From Phyllobacteriaceae bacterium (lineage in GTDB: Bacteria; Pseudomonadota; Alphaproteobacteria; Rhizobiales; Rhizobiaceae), in assembly GCA_024645155.1 (NCBI GenBank), contig JAHEGF010000014.1, positions 1 through 24,493 of the forward strand: a stretch of 24,493 nucleotides of DNA, read 5' to 3'. Below are positions 7,906 through 15,985 of this stretch, piece after piece (position 1 is the first letter of the stretch; each line of letters starts with the position of its first letter). The translations under genes and the position numbers were made by a program. A model generated the notes under the pieces. That model did no database searches, was not told the DNA's origin, and saw only the letters and a list, made by a program, of their open reading frames with translations.

Positions 7906-7967
7906 GATTTTGACAGGCCGGTGCGCGTGATGTGTTATTGTTTGCGCAAAAGGGAAGGAGTTTTACA

Positions 7968-8300
7968 ATGCGCCTCCGCAGTTTGGCCCTTTCGACCGCC
8001 GGTATCATTATCGCCGGTATGAATATTGCATTTGCCGATCAGATCGATGGCGACTGGTGCTCGGCCGACGGACAGCACCTGCATATTGCCGGGCCGAATA
8101 TCAAGCTTCCGTCCGGCGCCAGGATTACGGGTGACTACAATCGGCACGGTTTTCATTATGTCGGCCCTGCAGGTGATCCTGAAGAAGGCCAGGACATCCG
8201 CATGAGCCAGCAAAACGATGACCTCATGTACTTACAGCGGCGCAGTAACGGCACCGATGGACCGCCGGAATCCTGGCGGCGCTGCAATATCACAAGCTGA
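7968..8300 (+). CDS. Small secreted protein, function unknown
   Basis: A 110-residue precursor. The N-terminus MRLRSLALSTAGIIIAGMN followed by IAFADQI is a typical Sec signal peptide with cleavage expected after AFA. The mature part (about 88 residues) contains DGDWCSADGQ near its start and SWRRCNITS at its end. The two cysteines could form one disulfide tying the ends together. The middle is polar with glycine-rich turns, and I recognise no catalytic motif. GGAAGGAG at 7953-7960 gives a strong ribosome-binding site 7 bases before the ATG. It is monocistronic between the phaB terminator and a long gene-free stretch. I cannot assign a role; an envelope or periplasmic protein is the reasonable inference. 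Confidence 0.8.
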   Translation: MRLRSLALSTAGIIIAGMNIAFADQIDGDWCSADGQHLHIAGPNIKLPSGARITGDYNRHGFHYVGPAGDPEEGQDIRMSQQNDDLMYLQRRSNGTDGPPESWRRCNITS

Positions 8301-8960
8301 CGTGAAGGCCAGCTTTCGGCGCCGTATCAGGTCTATAGGCGGTTCCCAATAACCAGGAAACAGGAGCGCCGCGCATTTGCCGGGATTCCTTGTACAGTCC
8401 TATCATCCGGTTTGTGACAACAGAAATTAACCATTTGCCGCCGCTTGACCGGTTTTCGCGGGTTCACTCGTCCATGTCTGGTGTAAAAAATTGCCATGAC
8501 CACCAAATACGGGGGTGAACAAAACAGGAAACCAGCTTCAAGGCTGATTCGTCGCCAGTTTGTTCCGCCTTTGGACCGAAGGTTAATACAATCGGCTATT
8601 TTTTTGTTCCGGGGTTAAGGGAACCTTAAAAAAGATTAACAAAATCAGAATATTGTGCCATTCGCTCAGGATGTATTTCTCTACCGGGAAAACTCGTTAA
8701 CCAATTCGGCATTGATTCACCACAACGCTCGATCACTCGATTCACCATATTGTGGCCCGGCCGGTGCCAAAATCCAGATATAGCCGTGAACAAACCGGGA
8801 ATCATTACCTGTCAGCGATTCGTAGCCGATTCGTTCCGCTATGGTTCCAATCGTTAAATTCGCTGTTTTGTCTTGTTGATGGCGTTTTCGGTATTTATGT
8901 CTGTAGAAACAGCGACGCTTGGATATTCAGCGATCAATCTCAAGGCCCCCCGAAACTGTC
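8301..8960 (+). promoter_or_regulatory. Long gene-free stretch with GANTC cluster and CtrA-type sites
   Basis: No convincing gene lies here on either strand. Seven GANTC sites (CcrM methylation targets in Alphaproteobacteria) begin at 8384, 8546, 8714, 8739, 8799, 8817 and 8828. An exact TTAA-N7-TTAA box lies at 8615-8629, with further TTAAC/TTAACC half-sites at 8427, 8636 and 8697. Short direct repeats occur at 8714-8747 and 8816-8834. A weak promoter-like pair, TTGTTG (8873-8878) and TATGTC (8896-8901) with a 17-base spacer, stands in front of the helicase gene. I see no DnaA-box cluster and no convincing terminator. The sites are directly seen; cell-cycle control is inferred. Confidence 0.5.
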
Positions 8961-11900
8961 ATGAACATGCTGCCTGCCAACGACATCCCGCTCGTTTTGT
9001 CCGGACGTGGTGTTACCGCCATCCTCGGTCCGACAAATACCGGCAAGACACATCTTGCGATCGAACGCATGGTATCGCATTCCAGCGGTGTCATCGGATT
9101 GCCGTTGAGGTTGTTGGCGCGCGAGGTTTATTCGCGTGTCGTCGATAAAGTCGGTGCAGCCAACGTCGCGCTTGTTACCGGCGAAGAAAAAATCATGCCG
9201 CCTGGTGCACGCTATTCGGTATGCACTGTTGAAGCGATGCCGCGGCAAACCGACGTCGCCTTTGTTGCCATTGATGAGGTGCAGATTGCTGGCGATCTTG
9301 AACGCGGGCACATTTTTACCGACCGGCTTCTCCATCTGCGTGGCCGCGACGAGACGCTGCTGCTCGGGGCGGCGACAATGCGGCCGATCCTCGAAAAACT
9401 TCTCAAAGGCGTTTCCGTTGTAACCCGGCCCCGCATGTCCCATCTGGCCTATTCGGGTCCGCGCAAGATCACCCGCCTGCCGCGACGCTCGGCAATCGTC
9501 GCGTTTTCTGCAGACGAAGTCTATGCCATTGCAGAGCTGATCCGGCGTCAGCGCGGTGGCGCAGCCGTTGTTCTCGGGGCGCTCAGTCCGCGCACACGCA
9601 ATGCGCAGGTCGAACTGTTCCAGTCCGGCGATGTAGAATACCTGATAGCCACCGATGCGATCGGAATGGGACTCAATCTTGATGTCGATCACGTTGCCTT
9701 TGCACAGAACCGCAAGTTCGACGGATTTCAGAACCGGCCACTGACCGCTGCCGAGTTGGCGCAGATTGCGGGGCGTGCCGGCCGCCATGTCCGCGACGGG
9801 ACTTTCGGGGTCACCGGGCAAGTCAACGATTTTGATGCCGGTCTTGTCGCGCGCATCGAGGGGCATACCTTCGAGCCGGTTCCGGTGTTGCAGTGGCGCA
9901 CATCCAGTTTTGATTTCTCAACGATTGACAGCCTGCGCCGTTCCCTGGAAACACCGGCACCTGTCGAGGGTCTGACCAAGGCACTGCCGGCAGTTGACGT
10001 GCAGGCACTCGACAATCTTGCAAACGATCCGGAAATCCGCAAAGCGGCATCCAGTTCCGCCAATGTCGCCAGGTTATGGGATGTTTGCGCACTTCCCGAC
10101 TACAGGCGGATAGCGCCTGCGCAACATGCCGACATCATATCCTCGCTGTATCTTGATCTTGTCCGCAATGGCCAGGTTGACGAAGACTATATGGCCGAGC
10201 AGATCCGCCGTTCAGACAGGACGGACGGCGATATCGACACACTCTCCCACCGGATCGCGCAAATTCGCACCTGGACTTATGTGTCCCACCGGCCGGGTTG
10301 GCTTGCCGATCCGACACACTGGCAGGAAAAAACACGCGACATAGAAGATCAGCTGTCCGATGCGTTGCACGAACGGTTGACGAAACGATTTGTAGACCGC
10401 AGGACATCCGTGCTCATGAAGCGGTTGAGAGAAGACACGATGCCTGATGCTGAAATCAATATCTCTGGCGAAGTTCTGGTGGAAGGCCACCATATCGGCG
10501 ATTTGCAGGGATTCCGGTTTTCAGCCGACAGCAATGCCGGTGGCGAGGATGCCAAGGCGGTTCGTGCTGCCGCGCAAAAGGTTCTTGCCAGCGAGTTTGA
10601 AGTGCGTGCCGAGCGCTTTTCTGCCGCCCCGAACAGCGATTTTGCGATCGGATCGGACTGCAGCCTGCGCTGGCTTGGTGCTCCGGTTGCAGCACTTTCT
10701 GCGGGCGACGATATTTTGCGGCCAAAGGTCATCTTGCTTGCAGATGAACAACTGACCGGTCCCGCACGCGACAAGGTGCAGGCGCGGGCCGATAGGTTCG
10801 TCAGCCATCATGTCGAAACCTTGCTGAAACCGCTGCTGGAACTGAAGGACGCCGAACACCTGACGGGTACGGCGCGCGGAGTGGCGTTCCGGCTTTACGA
10901 GAACAACGGCCTGCTGGACCGTCGGGATGTTGCCGAAGAAGTTCGTACCCTCGATCAGGAAACAAGGCGGGCTATGCGCCGGCTTGGGGTACGCTTTGGC
11001 GCTTACCACATTTATGTTCCGGCGCTGCTGAAACCGGCGCCAGCCGGGCTTCTGACACAATTGTGGGCGCTTGCCAATGACGGTGCCGACAAGCCCGGCT
11101 ACGGTGATGTGGTTGCCGCGATGGCTGCAGGCCGCACTTCAATGGTCACCGATCCTGCCTTTGATATGGCCTTTTACAGGCTGGCGGGATTCCGCCATTT
11201 GGGCAGGCGCGCGGTTCGTGTTGACATCCTTGAGCGCCTTGCAGACCTCATCCGGCCTGCTCTCGGCTGGAAGCCCGGTGAAGCGAAACGTCCGGAGGGG
11301 GCCTTTGACGGCCGCCAGTTCGTTGTCACGCCGTCAATGCTGTCGATCCTGGGGGCGACGGCGGAGGATATGGAAGAAGTCCTGAAAGCACTGGGCTATC
11401 GCGCCGAAACGCGCCGTGCAGATGAGGTCGAAGCGAAACTTGCAGAGTTTGACCGCGTGCAGGCGGAAATCGATGCTGCCAAAACTGAAACGCACAAGGC
11501 GGACTCCAGTGCCGATAAGGTGGATGCCGAAGAAAGTGCGACACCAGCGGCAATGGACGCCAGTGAAAAAAAACCCGCTAATGACGGAAATACTGCCACC
11601 GCCGAACCATCGGCCGAGCCAGAAGAAGCCGCAGCGGACAAGGCCCGGGTCGACGCCTCCAAGGCATATGCGCCACCGCCACAAGAAGTCCAAAAAGAAC
11701 CTGGCGCTGATTTGCCTGCCGCGTCGGACATGCCGGGCAGTTCCGAACCGGAAGAGCCAAAAACCATCCTTGTTTGGCGTCCGGCCGGGCGCCATGGAGG
11801 AAACCAGCAAAATCGTCGGGGAAATGTAAAGGCCAACGACGGCCGGCGTGGCAGCGGTAGCCGCGAGGCAGCTTCTGAGGGCAAACCGGGCAAAGGCCGT

Positions 11901-12029
11901 TTTGACAAGGCGAACCGGGGCCGCAAACCGTCAGACCAAAGACAACGCCACAAGCCTGCGGAAAAAGCACCAGATCCGGATTCTCCGTTTGCCAAACTTG
12001 CGGCACTGAAAGACAAGCTCGGCAAATGA
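8961..12029 (+). CDS. SUV3-like ATP-dependent RNA/DNA helicase with long basic tail
   Basis: A protein of about 1022 residues in the superfamily 2 helicase group related to mitochondrial SUV3, found as a conserved gene across rhizobia. Walker A is GPTNTGKT (23-30), motif II is DEVQ (about 105-108), and motif VI is QIAGRAGRH (about 268-276). SUV3-like C-terminal regions follow. The last 180 or so residues are low-complexity, first Ala/Glu/Lys-rich with PAEP-like repeats, then Gly/Arg/Lys/Gln-rich (NQQNRRGNVKANDGRR and similar), suggesting RNA binding. The ATG at 8961 has no clear ribosome-binding site; ATG 8967 or TTG 8919 are alternatives. The stop overlaps the start of the S4-domain gene by four bases, pointing to coupled translation and a shared RNA/ribosome-linked role. 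Confidence 0.9.
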   Translation: MNMLPANDIPLVLSGRGVTAILGPTNTGKTHLAIERMVSHSSGVIGLPLRLLAREVYSRVVDKVGAANVALVTGEEKIMPPGARYSVCTVEAMPRQTDVAFVAIDEVQIAGDLERGHIFTDRLLHLRGRDETLLLGAATMRPILEKLLKGVSVVTRPRMSHLAYSGPRKITRLPRRSAIVAFSADEVYAIAELIRRQRGGAAVVLGALSPRTRNAQVELFQSGDVEYLIATDAIGMGLNLDVDHVAFAQNRKFDGFQNRPLTAAELAQIAGRAGRHVRDGTFGVTGQVNDFDAGLVARIEGHTFEPVPVLQWRTSSFDFSTIDSLRRSLETPAPVEGLTKALPAVDVQALDNLANDPEIRKAASSSANVARLWDVCALPDYRRIAPAQHADIISSLYLDLVRNGQVDEDYMAEQIRRSDRTDGDIDTLSHRIAQIRTWTYVSHRPGWLADPTHWQEKTRDIEDQLSDALHERLTKRFVDRRTSVLMKRLREDTMPDAEINISGEVLVEGHHIGDLQGFRFSADSNAGGEDAKAVRAAAQKVLASEFEVRAERFSAAPNSDFAIGSDCSLRWLGAPVAALSAGDDILRPKVILLADEQLTGPARDKVQARADRFVSHHVETLLKPLLELKDAEHLTGTARGVAFRLYENNGLLDRRDVAEEVRTLDQETRRAMRRLGVRFGAYHIYVPALLKPAPAGLLTQLWALANDGADKPGYGDVVAAMAAGRTSMVTDPAFDMAFYRLAGFRHLGRRAVRVDILERLADLIRPALGWKPGEAKRPEGAFDGRQFVVTPSMLSILGATAEDMEEVLKALGYRAETRRADEVEAKLAEFDRVQAEIDAAKTETHKADSSADKVDAEESATPAAMDASEKKPANDGNTATAEPSAEPEEAAADKARVDASKAYAPPPQEVQKEPGADLPAASDMPGSSEPEEPKTILVWRPAGRHGGNQQNRRGNVKANDGRRGSGSREAASEGKPGKGRFDKANRGRKPSDQRQRHKPAEKAPDPDSPFAKLAALKDKLGK

Positions 12030-12409
12030 CGCCGCCAGCTGAGGTCCGGCAACGGATCGACAAGTGGCTGTTTTTTTCTCGAATCGTGAAATCACGTACC
12101 CTTGCAGGCAAGCTCGTTTCGGCCGGGCGGGTGCGAGTCAATTCCGACAAGATCGACTTGCCCTCCCGGATGATCGTGCCGGGCGACGTCCTGACGGTTA
12201 CGCTGGAGCGGCGTATCAGGATACTGCGCGTTCTTGATCCGGGTAAGCGCCGCGGCCCGGCAGCCGAAGCGCAGACACTCTACGAGGATCTGACACCGCC
12301 TGAACCGCCGCGCGCGGAACGTCTATCAAAAGTGGCAGCCCGTGAACCCGGCGCCGGCCGGCCGACCAAGAAGGAACGGCGGGAGACCGATCGCTGGCGC
12401 GAAAGCTAG
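12026..12409 (+). CDS. S4-domain RNA-binding protein (Hsp15/HslR-like)
   Basis: A 127-residue basic protein with an N-terminal S4 RNA-binding domain: RQRIDKWLFFSRIVKSRTLA, then VSAGRVRVNSDKIDLPSRMI and VPGDVLTV. The layout matches ribosome-associated heat-shock protein Hsp15 of E. coli, which binds stalled 50S subunits carrying peptidyl-tRNA. The C-terminal part is rich in Pro, Arg and Lys and ends GRPTKKERRETDRWRES. The ATG overlaps the helicase stop (ATGA), so translation is probably coupled. The TAG stop shares the palindrome CTAG at 12406-12409 with the stop of the convergent hydratase gene, leaving no room for a terminator between them. The Hsp15 function is inferred by family. Confidence 0.88.
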   Translation: MTPPAEVRQRIDKWLFFSRIVKSRTLAGKLVSAGRVRVNSDKIDLPSRMIVPGDVLTVTLERRIRILRVLDPGKRRGPAAEAQTLYEDLTPPEPPRAERLSKVAAREPGAGRPTKKERRETDRWRES

Positions 12410-13251
12410 GCGATCGCGGCCTCGGCGCTAACCGCAAGATTTCCATTCGGTGTTGCGGCCCAAAGGTGCAATTTTCCGGCATTACCGCGAGCGGCATTGA
12501 TTGAAAACGGACTGTTGACGAATAGCGGTGAGACAGCACGGAAGGAAAAGCTGCGTATCGGTTCAGTCCCGGCGATCCGTGTGGCTAGCCCAACCAGCAG
12601 GGTTGCGGTCAGCGGGCCATGAAACACCAGGTCGGGGTACCCTTCGACATTCCGTGCGTAATCGCGATCATAATGAATCCGATGGCCGTTAAACATCAGT
12701 GCCGAATAACGAAAAAGCAAAACCGCATCGGGTGTGATTGTATCCGTGAAATCTGCCTCTTCTGGAGCCGGTTGCGGTGTTGGAGCGGCTTCGCCGGGCA
12801 CCGGATCCTCGCGATAGACAATATCGTGATCCTCGCTGAAACAGCGACCGTCATCGTCATGGTATTCGTGGCAGACCTTGACGAAGCAAAGCCTTCCGGA
12901 ACGGCCTGTTTTCGGTTTGATACCACGGATTGCCGTTTTTTTTCTCGCGGTGGAACCGATTGTCAACGGACGGTTGAATTCGAAGCGTCCACCGGCCCAC
13001 ATGCGCCTTGGCAGATCGATGGGCGGCAAAAAGCCGCCTTTTTCTGGATGGCCATCGCGCCCGAGCCTGGCCCGGTTTTCCGCAGTGCGGAAATAGAGCC
13101 AGTGCCACAGGTGCGGCAGCAGATCGCCATCGCCCAGCGGCGGATCGGTGAGGCCAAGTGTTGCCTGCATGAACCGGGCCTGTTCGGCATGAATGACATC
13201 GTTGCTGTTTTCGGTGCGCCCAATCCAGCCGGAATAGTCGTCTTCAGCCAT
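12406..13251 (-). CDS. MaoC/HTD2-family acyl-CoA hydratase (mesaconyl-C4-CoA hydratase-like)
   Basis: A 281-residue double hot-dog hydratase/dehydratase. The N-terminal half is the FAS1-like dehydratase domain (LPHLWHWLYF, PRRMWAGGRFEF). The C-terminal half carries FRYSALMFNGHRIHYDRDYA then VEGYPDLVFHGPLTATLL, the hydratase-2 motif in which the usual GDxNPIH is replaced by FNGHRIH. That replacement is standard for the HTD2/mesaconyl-C4-CoA hydratase group. CGGAG sits 9 bases before the ATG and overlaps the end of the upstream acyl-CoA dehydrogenase gene (2-base gap), so the two genes form one translation-coupled operon. The likely role is hydration of an enoyl-CoA such as mesaconyl- or itaconyl-CoA. 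The exact substrate is not readable. Confidence 0.85.
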   Translation of the reverse strand: MAEDDYSGWIGRTENSNDVIHAEQARFMQATLGLTDPPLGDGDLLPHLWHWLYFRTAENRARLGRDGHPEKGGFLPPIDLPRRMWAGGRFEFNRPLTIGSTARKKTAIRGIKPKTGRSGRLCFVKVCHEYHDDDGRCFSEDHDIVYREDPVPGEAAPTPQPAPEEADFTDTITPDAVLLFRYSALMFNGHRIHYDRDYARNVEGYPDLVFHGPLTATLLVGLATRIAGTEPIRSFSFRAVSPLFVNSPFSINAARGNAGKLHLWAATPNGNLAVSAEAAIA

Positions 13252-13253
13252 TT

Positions 13254-14399
13254 TTAGAAACTCCGTGGCAGGCCCAGCACATGCTCGCCGATGTGAGCGA
13301 GAATGAAGTTGGTGGAAATAGGCGCTGTCCGGTACAGGCGGGTTTCACGCCATTTGCGTTCGACATGATATTCGCGCGCAAATGCGTAACCACCAAGGAC
13401 TTCCATTGCCAGGTCTCCGGCCTTGAAAGACGCCTCTGACGCGGCAAGTTTTGCGATATTGGCCTGTTCACCGCAGGGCTCACCGCGATCAAAGCGTGTC
13501 GCTGCTTCGCGTACCATCAGGTGTGCCAGTTCGGTTTCGGCATAGCTACGCGCAAGCGGCAACTGTATTGCTTGGTTCTGGCCAATCGGGCGGTCAAAGA
13601 TCCGCCTTTCCCGGGCATAGGCTCTGGCCTTGTCTATGAAATAGCGGGCATCGCCGACGCATTCGGCGGCAATCAGGATCCGCTCGGCATTCATGCCGTC
13701 CATGATGACACGAAACCCCTTGCCCTCGGTTCCAATGAGGTTTTTCACCGGCACCTGCAGATCATCAAAGAACAACTCGCAGGCATGATGGTTTATCATC
13801 GCTTCGATCGGTTTGACCGTCAGTCCGCTGCCAATAGCCTCGCGCAGATCCACCAGGAGAACGGAAAGGCCGTCGGTTTTCTTTTCAACCTTGTCCCGTG
13901 GTGCGGTGCGAACCAACAGAACCATCAGATCCGAGTATTCGACCCTGCTGATCCAGACTTTCTTGCCGGTTACCATGTAGCGATCGCCGTCTCGCCTGGC
14001 AAAGGTGGAAATCCGGGTCGTGTCGGTACCGGCATCGGGCTCCGTGACACCAAAGCTTTGAAGGCGAAGTGCGCCGGATGCGATCTGTGGCAGCCAGAAC
14101 TCCTTTTGCTGCGTCGAGCCGTGCCTCAAAAGCGAAGCCATGACATACATCTGAGCATGACAAGCGCCAGCGTGGGCACCGGACCGGCTGACCTCTTCCA
14201 TGATCACGGCTGCTTCACTGACGCCAAGGCCGGCGCCGCCATATTCCTCGGGTATCAGTGCGGCAAGATATCCGGCCTCGGTAAGTGCCTGGACGAATTC
14301 GACCGGATAGCCCCGGACACCGTCAAGCCTTCGCCAATAGTCTTCATCAAAACGGGCACAGACCGATCTGACACCTTCGGCAATTGCCGGATCGACCAT
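13254..14399 (-). CDS. Acyl-CoA dehydrogenase family flavoprotein
   Basis: A 381-residue FAD enzyme that would introduce a 2,3 double bond into an acyl-CoA and pass electrons to ETF. Family blocks seen: PEEYGGAGLGVSEAAVIMEE (50-69), SFGVTEPDAGTDTTRI (115-130), YMVTGKKVWISR (141-152), and the C-terminal EVLGGYAFAREYHVERKWRE (333-352). At the place where medium-chain enzymes carry the catalytic Glu (YEGT), this protein reads TAPIST. A Glu in GMNAERILIA (residue 239) aligns by eye with the alternative catalytic Glu of isovaleryl-CoA and long-chain dehydrogenases. It is the first gene of the operon with the hydratase. AAGG and AGG stretches precede the ATG. Substrate unknown; a branched or dicarboxylic acyl-CoA is possible. 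Confidence 0.9.
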   Translation of the reverse strand: MVDPAIAEGVRSVCARFDEDYWRRLDGVRGYPVEFVQALTEAGYLAALIPEEYGGAGLGVSEAAVIMEEVSRSGAHAGACHAQMYVMASLLRHGSTQQKEFWLPQIASGALRLQSFGVTEPDAGTDTTRISTFARRDGDRYMVTGKKVWISRVEYSDLMVLLVRTAPRDKVEKKTDGLSVLLVDLREAIGSGLTVKPIEAMINHHACELFFDDLQVPVKNLIGTEGKGFRVIMDGMNAERILIAAECVGDARYFIDKARAYARERRIFDRPIGQNQAIQLPLARSYAETELAHLMVREAATRFDRGEPCGEQANIAKLAASEASFKAGDLAMEVLGGYAFAREYHVERKWRETRLYRTAPISTNFILAHIGEHVLGLPRSF

Positions 14400-14623
14400 A
14401 TTAACCTGCCTTCCAAGAGTTTGATGTCATCGCCGAGACCATAACTTTCAATTCGTGTGGGCAAAAGCGGAAATGACCTGCCGGCATGTTTCCGATGCCT
14501 TGGGGGAACAATTTTCGCCTTGTGCCGACGAAATGCGGATTTGATGCTCTTGCAACAGCACGGTAAAGCCGTTACCCAACCTGCCAAACGATACCTGCTA
14601 CATCTTCCCAATGGACATTACCC

Positions 14624-14962
14624 ATGACTTATATCGTTGATGATAAGTGCATCAAATGCAAATACATGGATTGTATCGAAGTTTGCCCTGTCGATTGCTT
14701 TTACGAAGGCGAGAACATGCTCGTCATTCATCCGGACGAATGTATCGATTGCGGCGTATGTGAACCGGAATGCCCGGCCGAGGCGATCAAGCCCGATACC
14801 GAGCCGGGACTTGAAAAATGGCTCGAACTGAATGCCGAATATGCCGAGAAATGGCCGAATATAACGGCCAAGAAGGAGCCACCTGCCGACGGCAAGAAAT
14901 ACGAGGGAATGGCCGGCAAATTCGAAAAATTCTTTTCGCCCAACCCGGGTGAGGGCGATTGA
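14624..14962 (+). CDS. fdxA: 7Fe ferredoxin FdxA ([3Fe-4S][4Fe-4S])
   Basis: A 112-residue electron carrier of the Azotobacter ferredoxin I type. The pattern is C9-x7-C17-x3-C21 and C40-x2-C43-x2-C46-x3-C50. By the known family assignment, C9, C17 and C50 hold the 3Fe cluster and C21, C40, C43 and C46 hold the 4Fe cluster. The extra C12 and C25 correspond to the free cysteines of the Azotobacter protein. The acidic C-terminal extension (EKWLELNAEYAEKWPNI) is also typical. The ribosome-binding site (GGAC) is weak. The gene sits between the S4-protein region and carD, a familiar rhizobial neighbourhood, but the acyl-CoA dehydrogenase/hydratase operon is placed divergently upstream. The 224-base upstream region holds a GGTAA/TTACC inverted repeat at about 14561-14575 and no obvious iron-response box. 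Confidence 0.95.
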   Translation: MTYIVDDKCIKCKYMDCIEVCPVDCFYEGENMLVIHPDECIDCGVCEPECPAEAIKPDTEPGLEKWLELNAEYAEKWPNITAKKEPPADGKKYEGMAGKFEKFFSPNPGEGD

Positions 14963-15287
14963 AAACGCCGATTTAGGCTCTTGGCAAAAGGCCCGAGACC
15001 GGGACCGTGGTACCTACCGTTCGCAGCTGCAGCAAAATGTTGATTTTGGTGCATTTTTGTGGTATGAATATTTCTGAACGTCGGGTCTGAAGGTCCTTGG
15101 CGGAGAGCCAGGGCAGCTATCATCGAAAGGTCTCATTGTAAACGGGCTGGGGGTATTGCCCAGGCTTGGCTGAAACACGCTAGTGCCTCGGATCACCGAC
15201 CAACGTTTATGTTCGTGACCAAGATAACCTGGCAATAATTGAATTTCCTTCGGGTTTTCCGGAGGTGTAACAAGGAGTTTACGACAT
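14963..15287 (+). promoter_or_regulatory. Gene-free leader region of carD
   Basis: 325 bases without a credible gene. A possible promoter is TTGATT, a 17-base spacer and TATGAA around 15040-15070. That would leave a 5' leader of about 200 bases. AAGGAG at 15272-15277 is the carD ribosome-binding site. I see no terminator after fdxA, so readthrough into carD is possible. Confidence 0.35.
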
Positions 15288-15860
15288 ATGGCAGGCCAGC
15301 AGAAAAAGCCTATGCAGCGTCTAGGGTTCAAAACCGGCGAGTATATCGTTTATCCGGCGCATGGTGTTGGTCAGATCACGGCGATCGAAGAGCAGGAAGT
15401 AGCCGGCCACAAGCTGGAACTGTTTGTTGTCGATTTCGAGAAAGACAAGATGCGCCTGAAGGTGCCGGTAGCAAAAGCGGCATCGATCGGCATGCGCAAA
15501 CTGGCGGAAACCGATTACGTCAACAAATCTTTGCGGATTCTTCAGGGTCGTGCCCGCGTCAAGCGTACCATGTGGTCTCGCCGTGCCCAGGAATACGATG
15601 CCAAGATCAATTCCGGCGACCTGATTGCGATTTCGGAAGTTGTGCGTGATCTTTATCGCACCGAAAACCAGCCGGAGCAGTCCTACTCCGAACGCCAGCT
15701 CTATGAAGCCGCTCTGGACCGCATGGCGCGCGAGGTTTCGGCTGTAAACAAGCTGTCCGAGACCGAGGCCGTACAGATTATCGAGACCAATCTTAATAAA
15801 GGTCCTCGCCGCGGTCCGAAGGCCGATAATGAGGAAGATGAAAAGGACGCTGCTGCATAA
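15288..15860 (+). CDS. carD: CarD/CdnL-family RNA polymerase-binding regulator
   Basis: A 190-residue regulator of the CarD_CdnL_TRCF family, which binds the RNA polymerase beta subunit and stabilises open complexes, especially at rRNA and growth-related promoters. The N-terminal Tudor-like RNAP-interaction domain is visible in FKTGEYIVYPAHGVGQI and ELFVVDFEKDKMRLKVPV. The helical DNA-contacting domain follows (WSRRAQEYDAKINSGDLIAI, VVRDLYRTENQPEQSYSERQ). The tail is acidic (DNEEDEKDAAA). AAGGAG stands 10 bases before the ATG. A strong terminator follows 30 bases after the stop. In Caulobacter and rhizobia, CarD homologues also affect stress and nutrient responses; that role here is inferred. 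Confidence 0.95.
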   Translation: MAGQQKKPMQRLGFKTGEYIVYPAHGVGQITAIEEQEVAGHKLELFVVDFEKDKMRLKVPVAKAASIGMRKLAETDYVNKSLRILQGRARVKRTMWSRRAQEYDAKINSGDLIAISEVVRDLYRTENQPEQSYSERQLYEAALDRMAREVSAVNKLSETEAVQIIETNLNKGPRRGPKADNEEDEKDAAA

Positions 15861-15890
15861 GCCGGTATCGCGACAATTTACTTTGATATG

Positions 15891-15917
15891 AAAACCCGGC
15901 TTTGAGCCGGGTTTTTT
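15891..15917 (+). terminator. Rho-independent terminator of carD
   Basis: AACCCGGC (15893-15900) pairs with GCCGGGTT (15906-15913) around TTTGA, continuing into a T run ending at 15917. A flanking A run at 15891-15894 means it may also work weakly on the other strand. Confidence 0.9.
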
Positions 15918-15985
15918 GTTGGTAAGATACCTGCATCTGTTGTCCGGAAGCACCCGGGCATTTGTGCCAGGCAAAGGAACACGCC

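Noticed and set aside
8301..8960. The GANTC- and AT-rich stretch as a chromosome replication origin
   Set aside because: I could not find a cluster of DnaA boxes (TTATCCACA type), and the flanking genes are not those usually seen at alphaproteobacterial origins. A promoter or regulatory role is simpler.
8752..8964. A 70-codon plus-strand frame in front of the helicase gene
   Set aside because: It has no ribosome-binding site, an unlikely composition with scattered Cys and Trp, and overlaps the promoter-like region.
8940..9866. A 308-codon minus-strand frame opposite the helicase N-terminus
   Set aside because: It covers the Walker A and DEVQ coding region of the helicase and has no motif of its own.
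12619..14444. Plus-strand open frames of 212 and 307 codons opposite the hydratase and acyl-CoA dehydrogenase genes
   Set aside because: They mirror the codon phase of the true minus-strand genes, have no recognisable domains and lack ribosome-binding sites.
15014..15331. A 105-codon minus-strand frame in the carD leader
   Set aside because: It overlaps the carD start in antisense, is rich in Pro, Cys and Arg with no pattern, and has no family resemblance.
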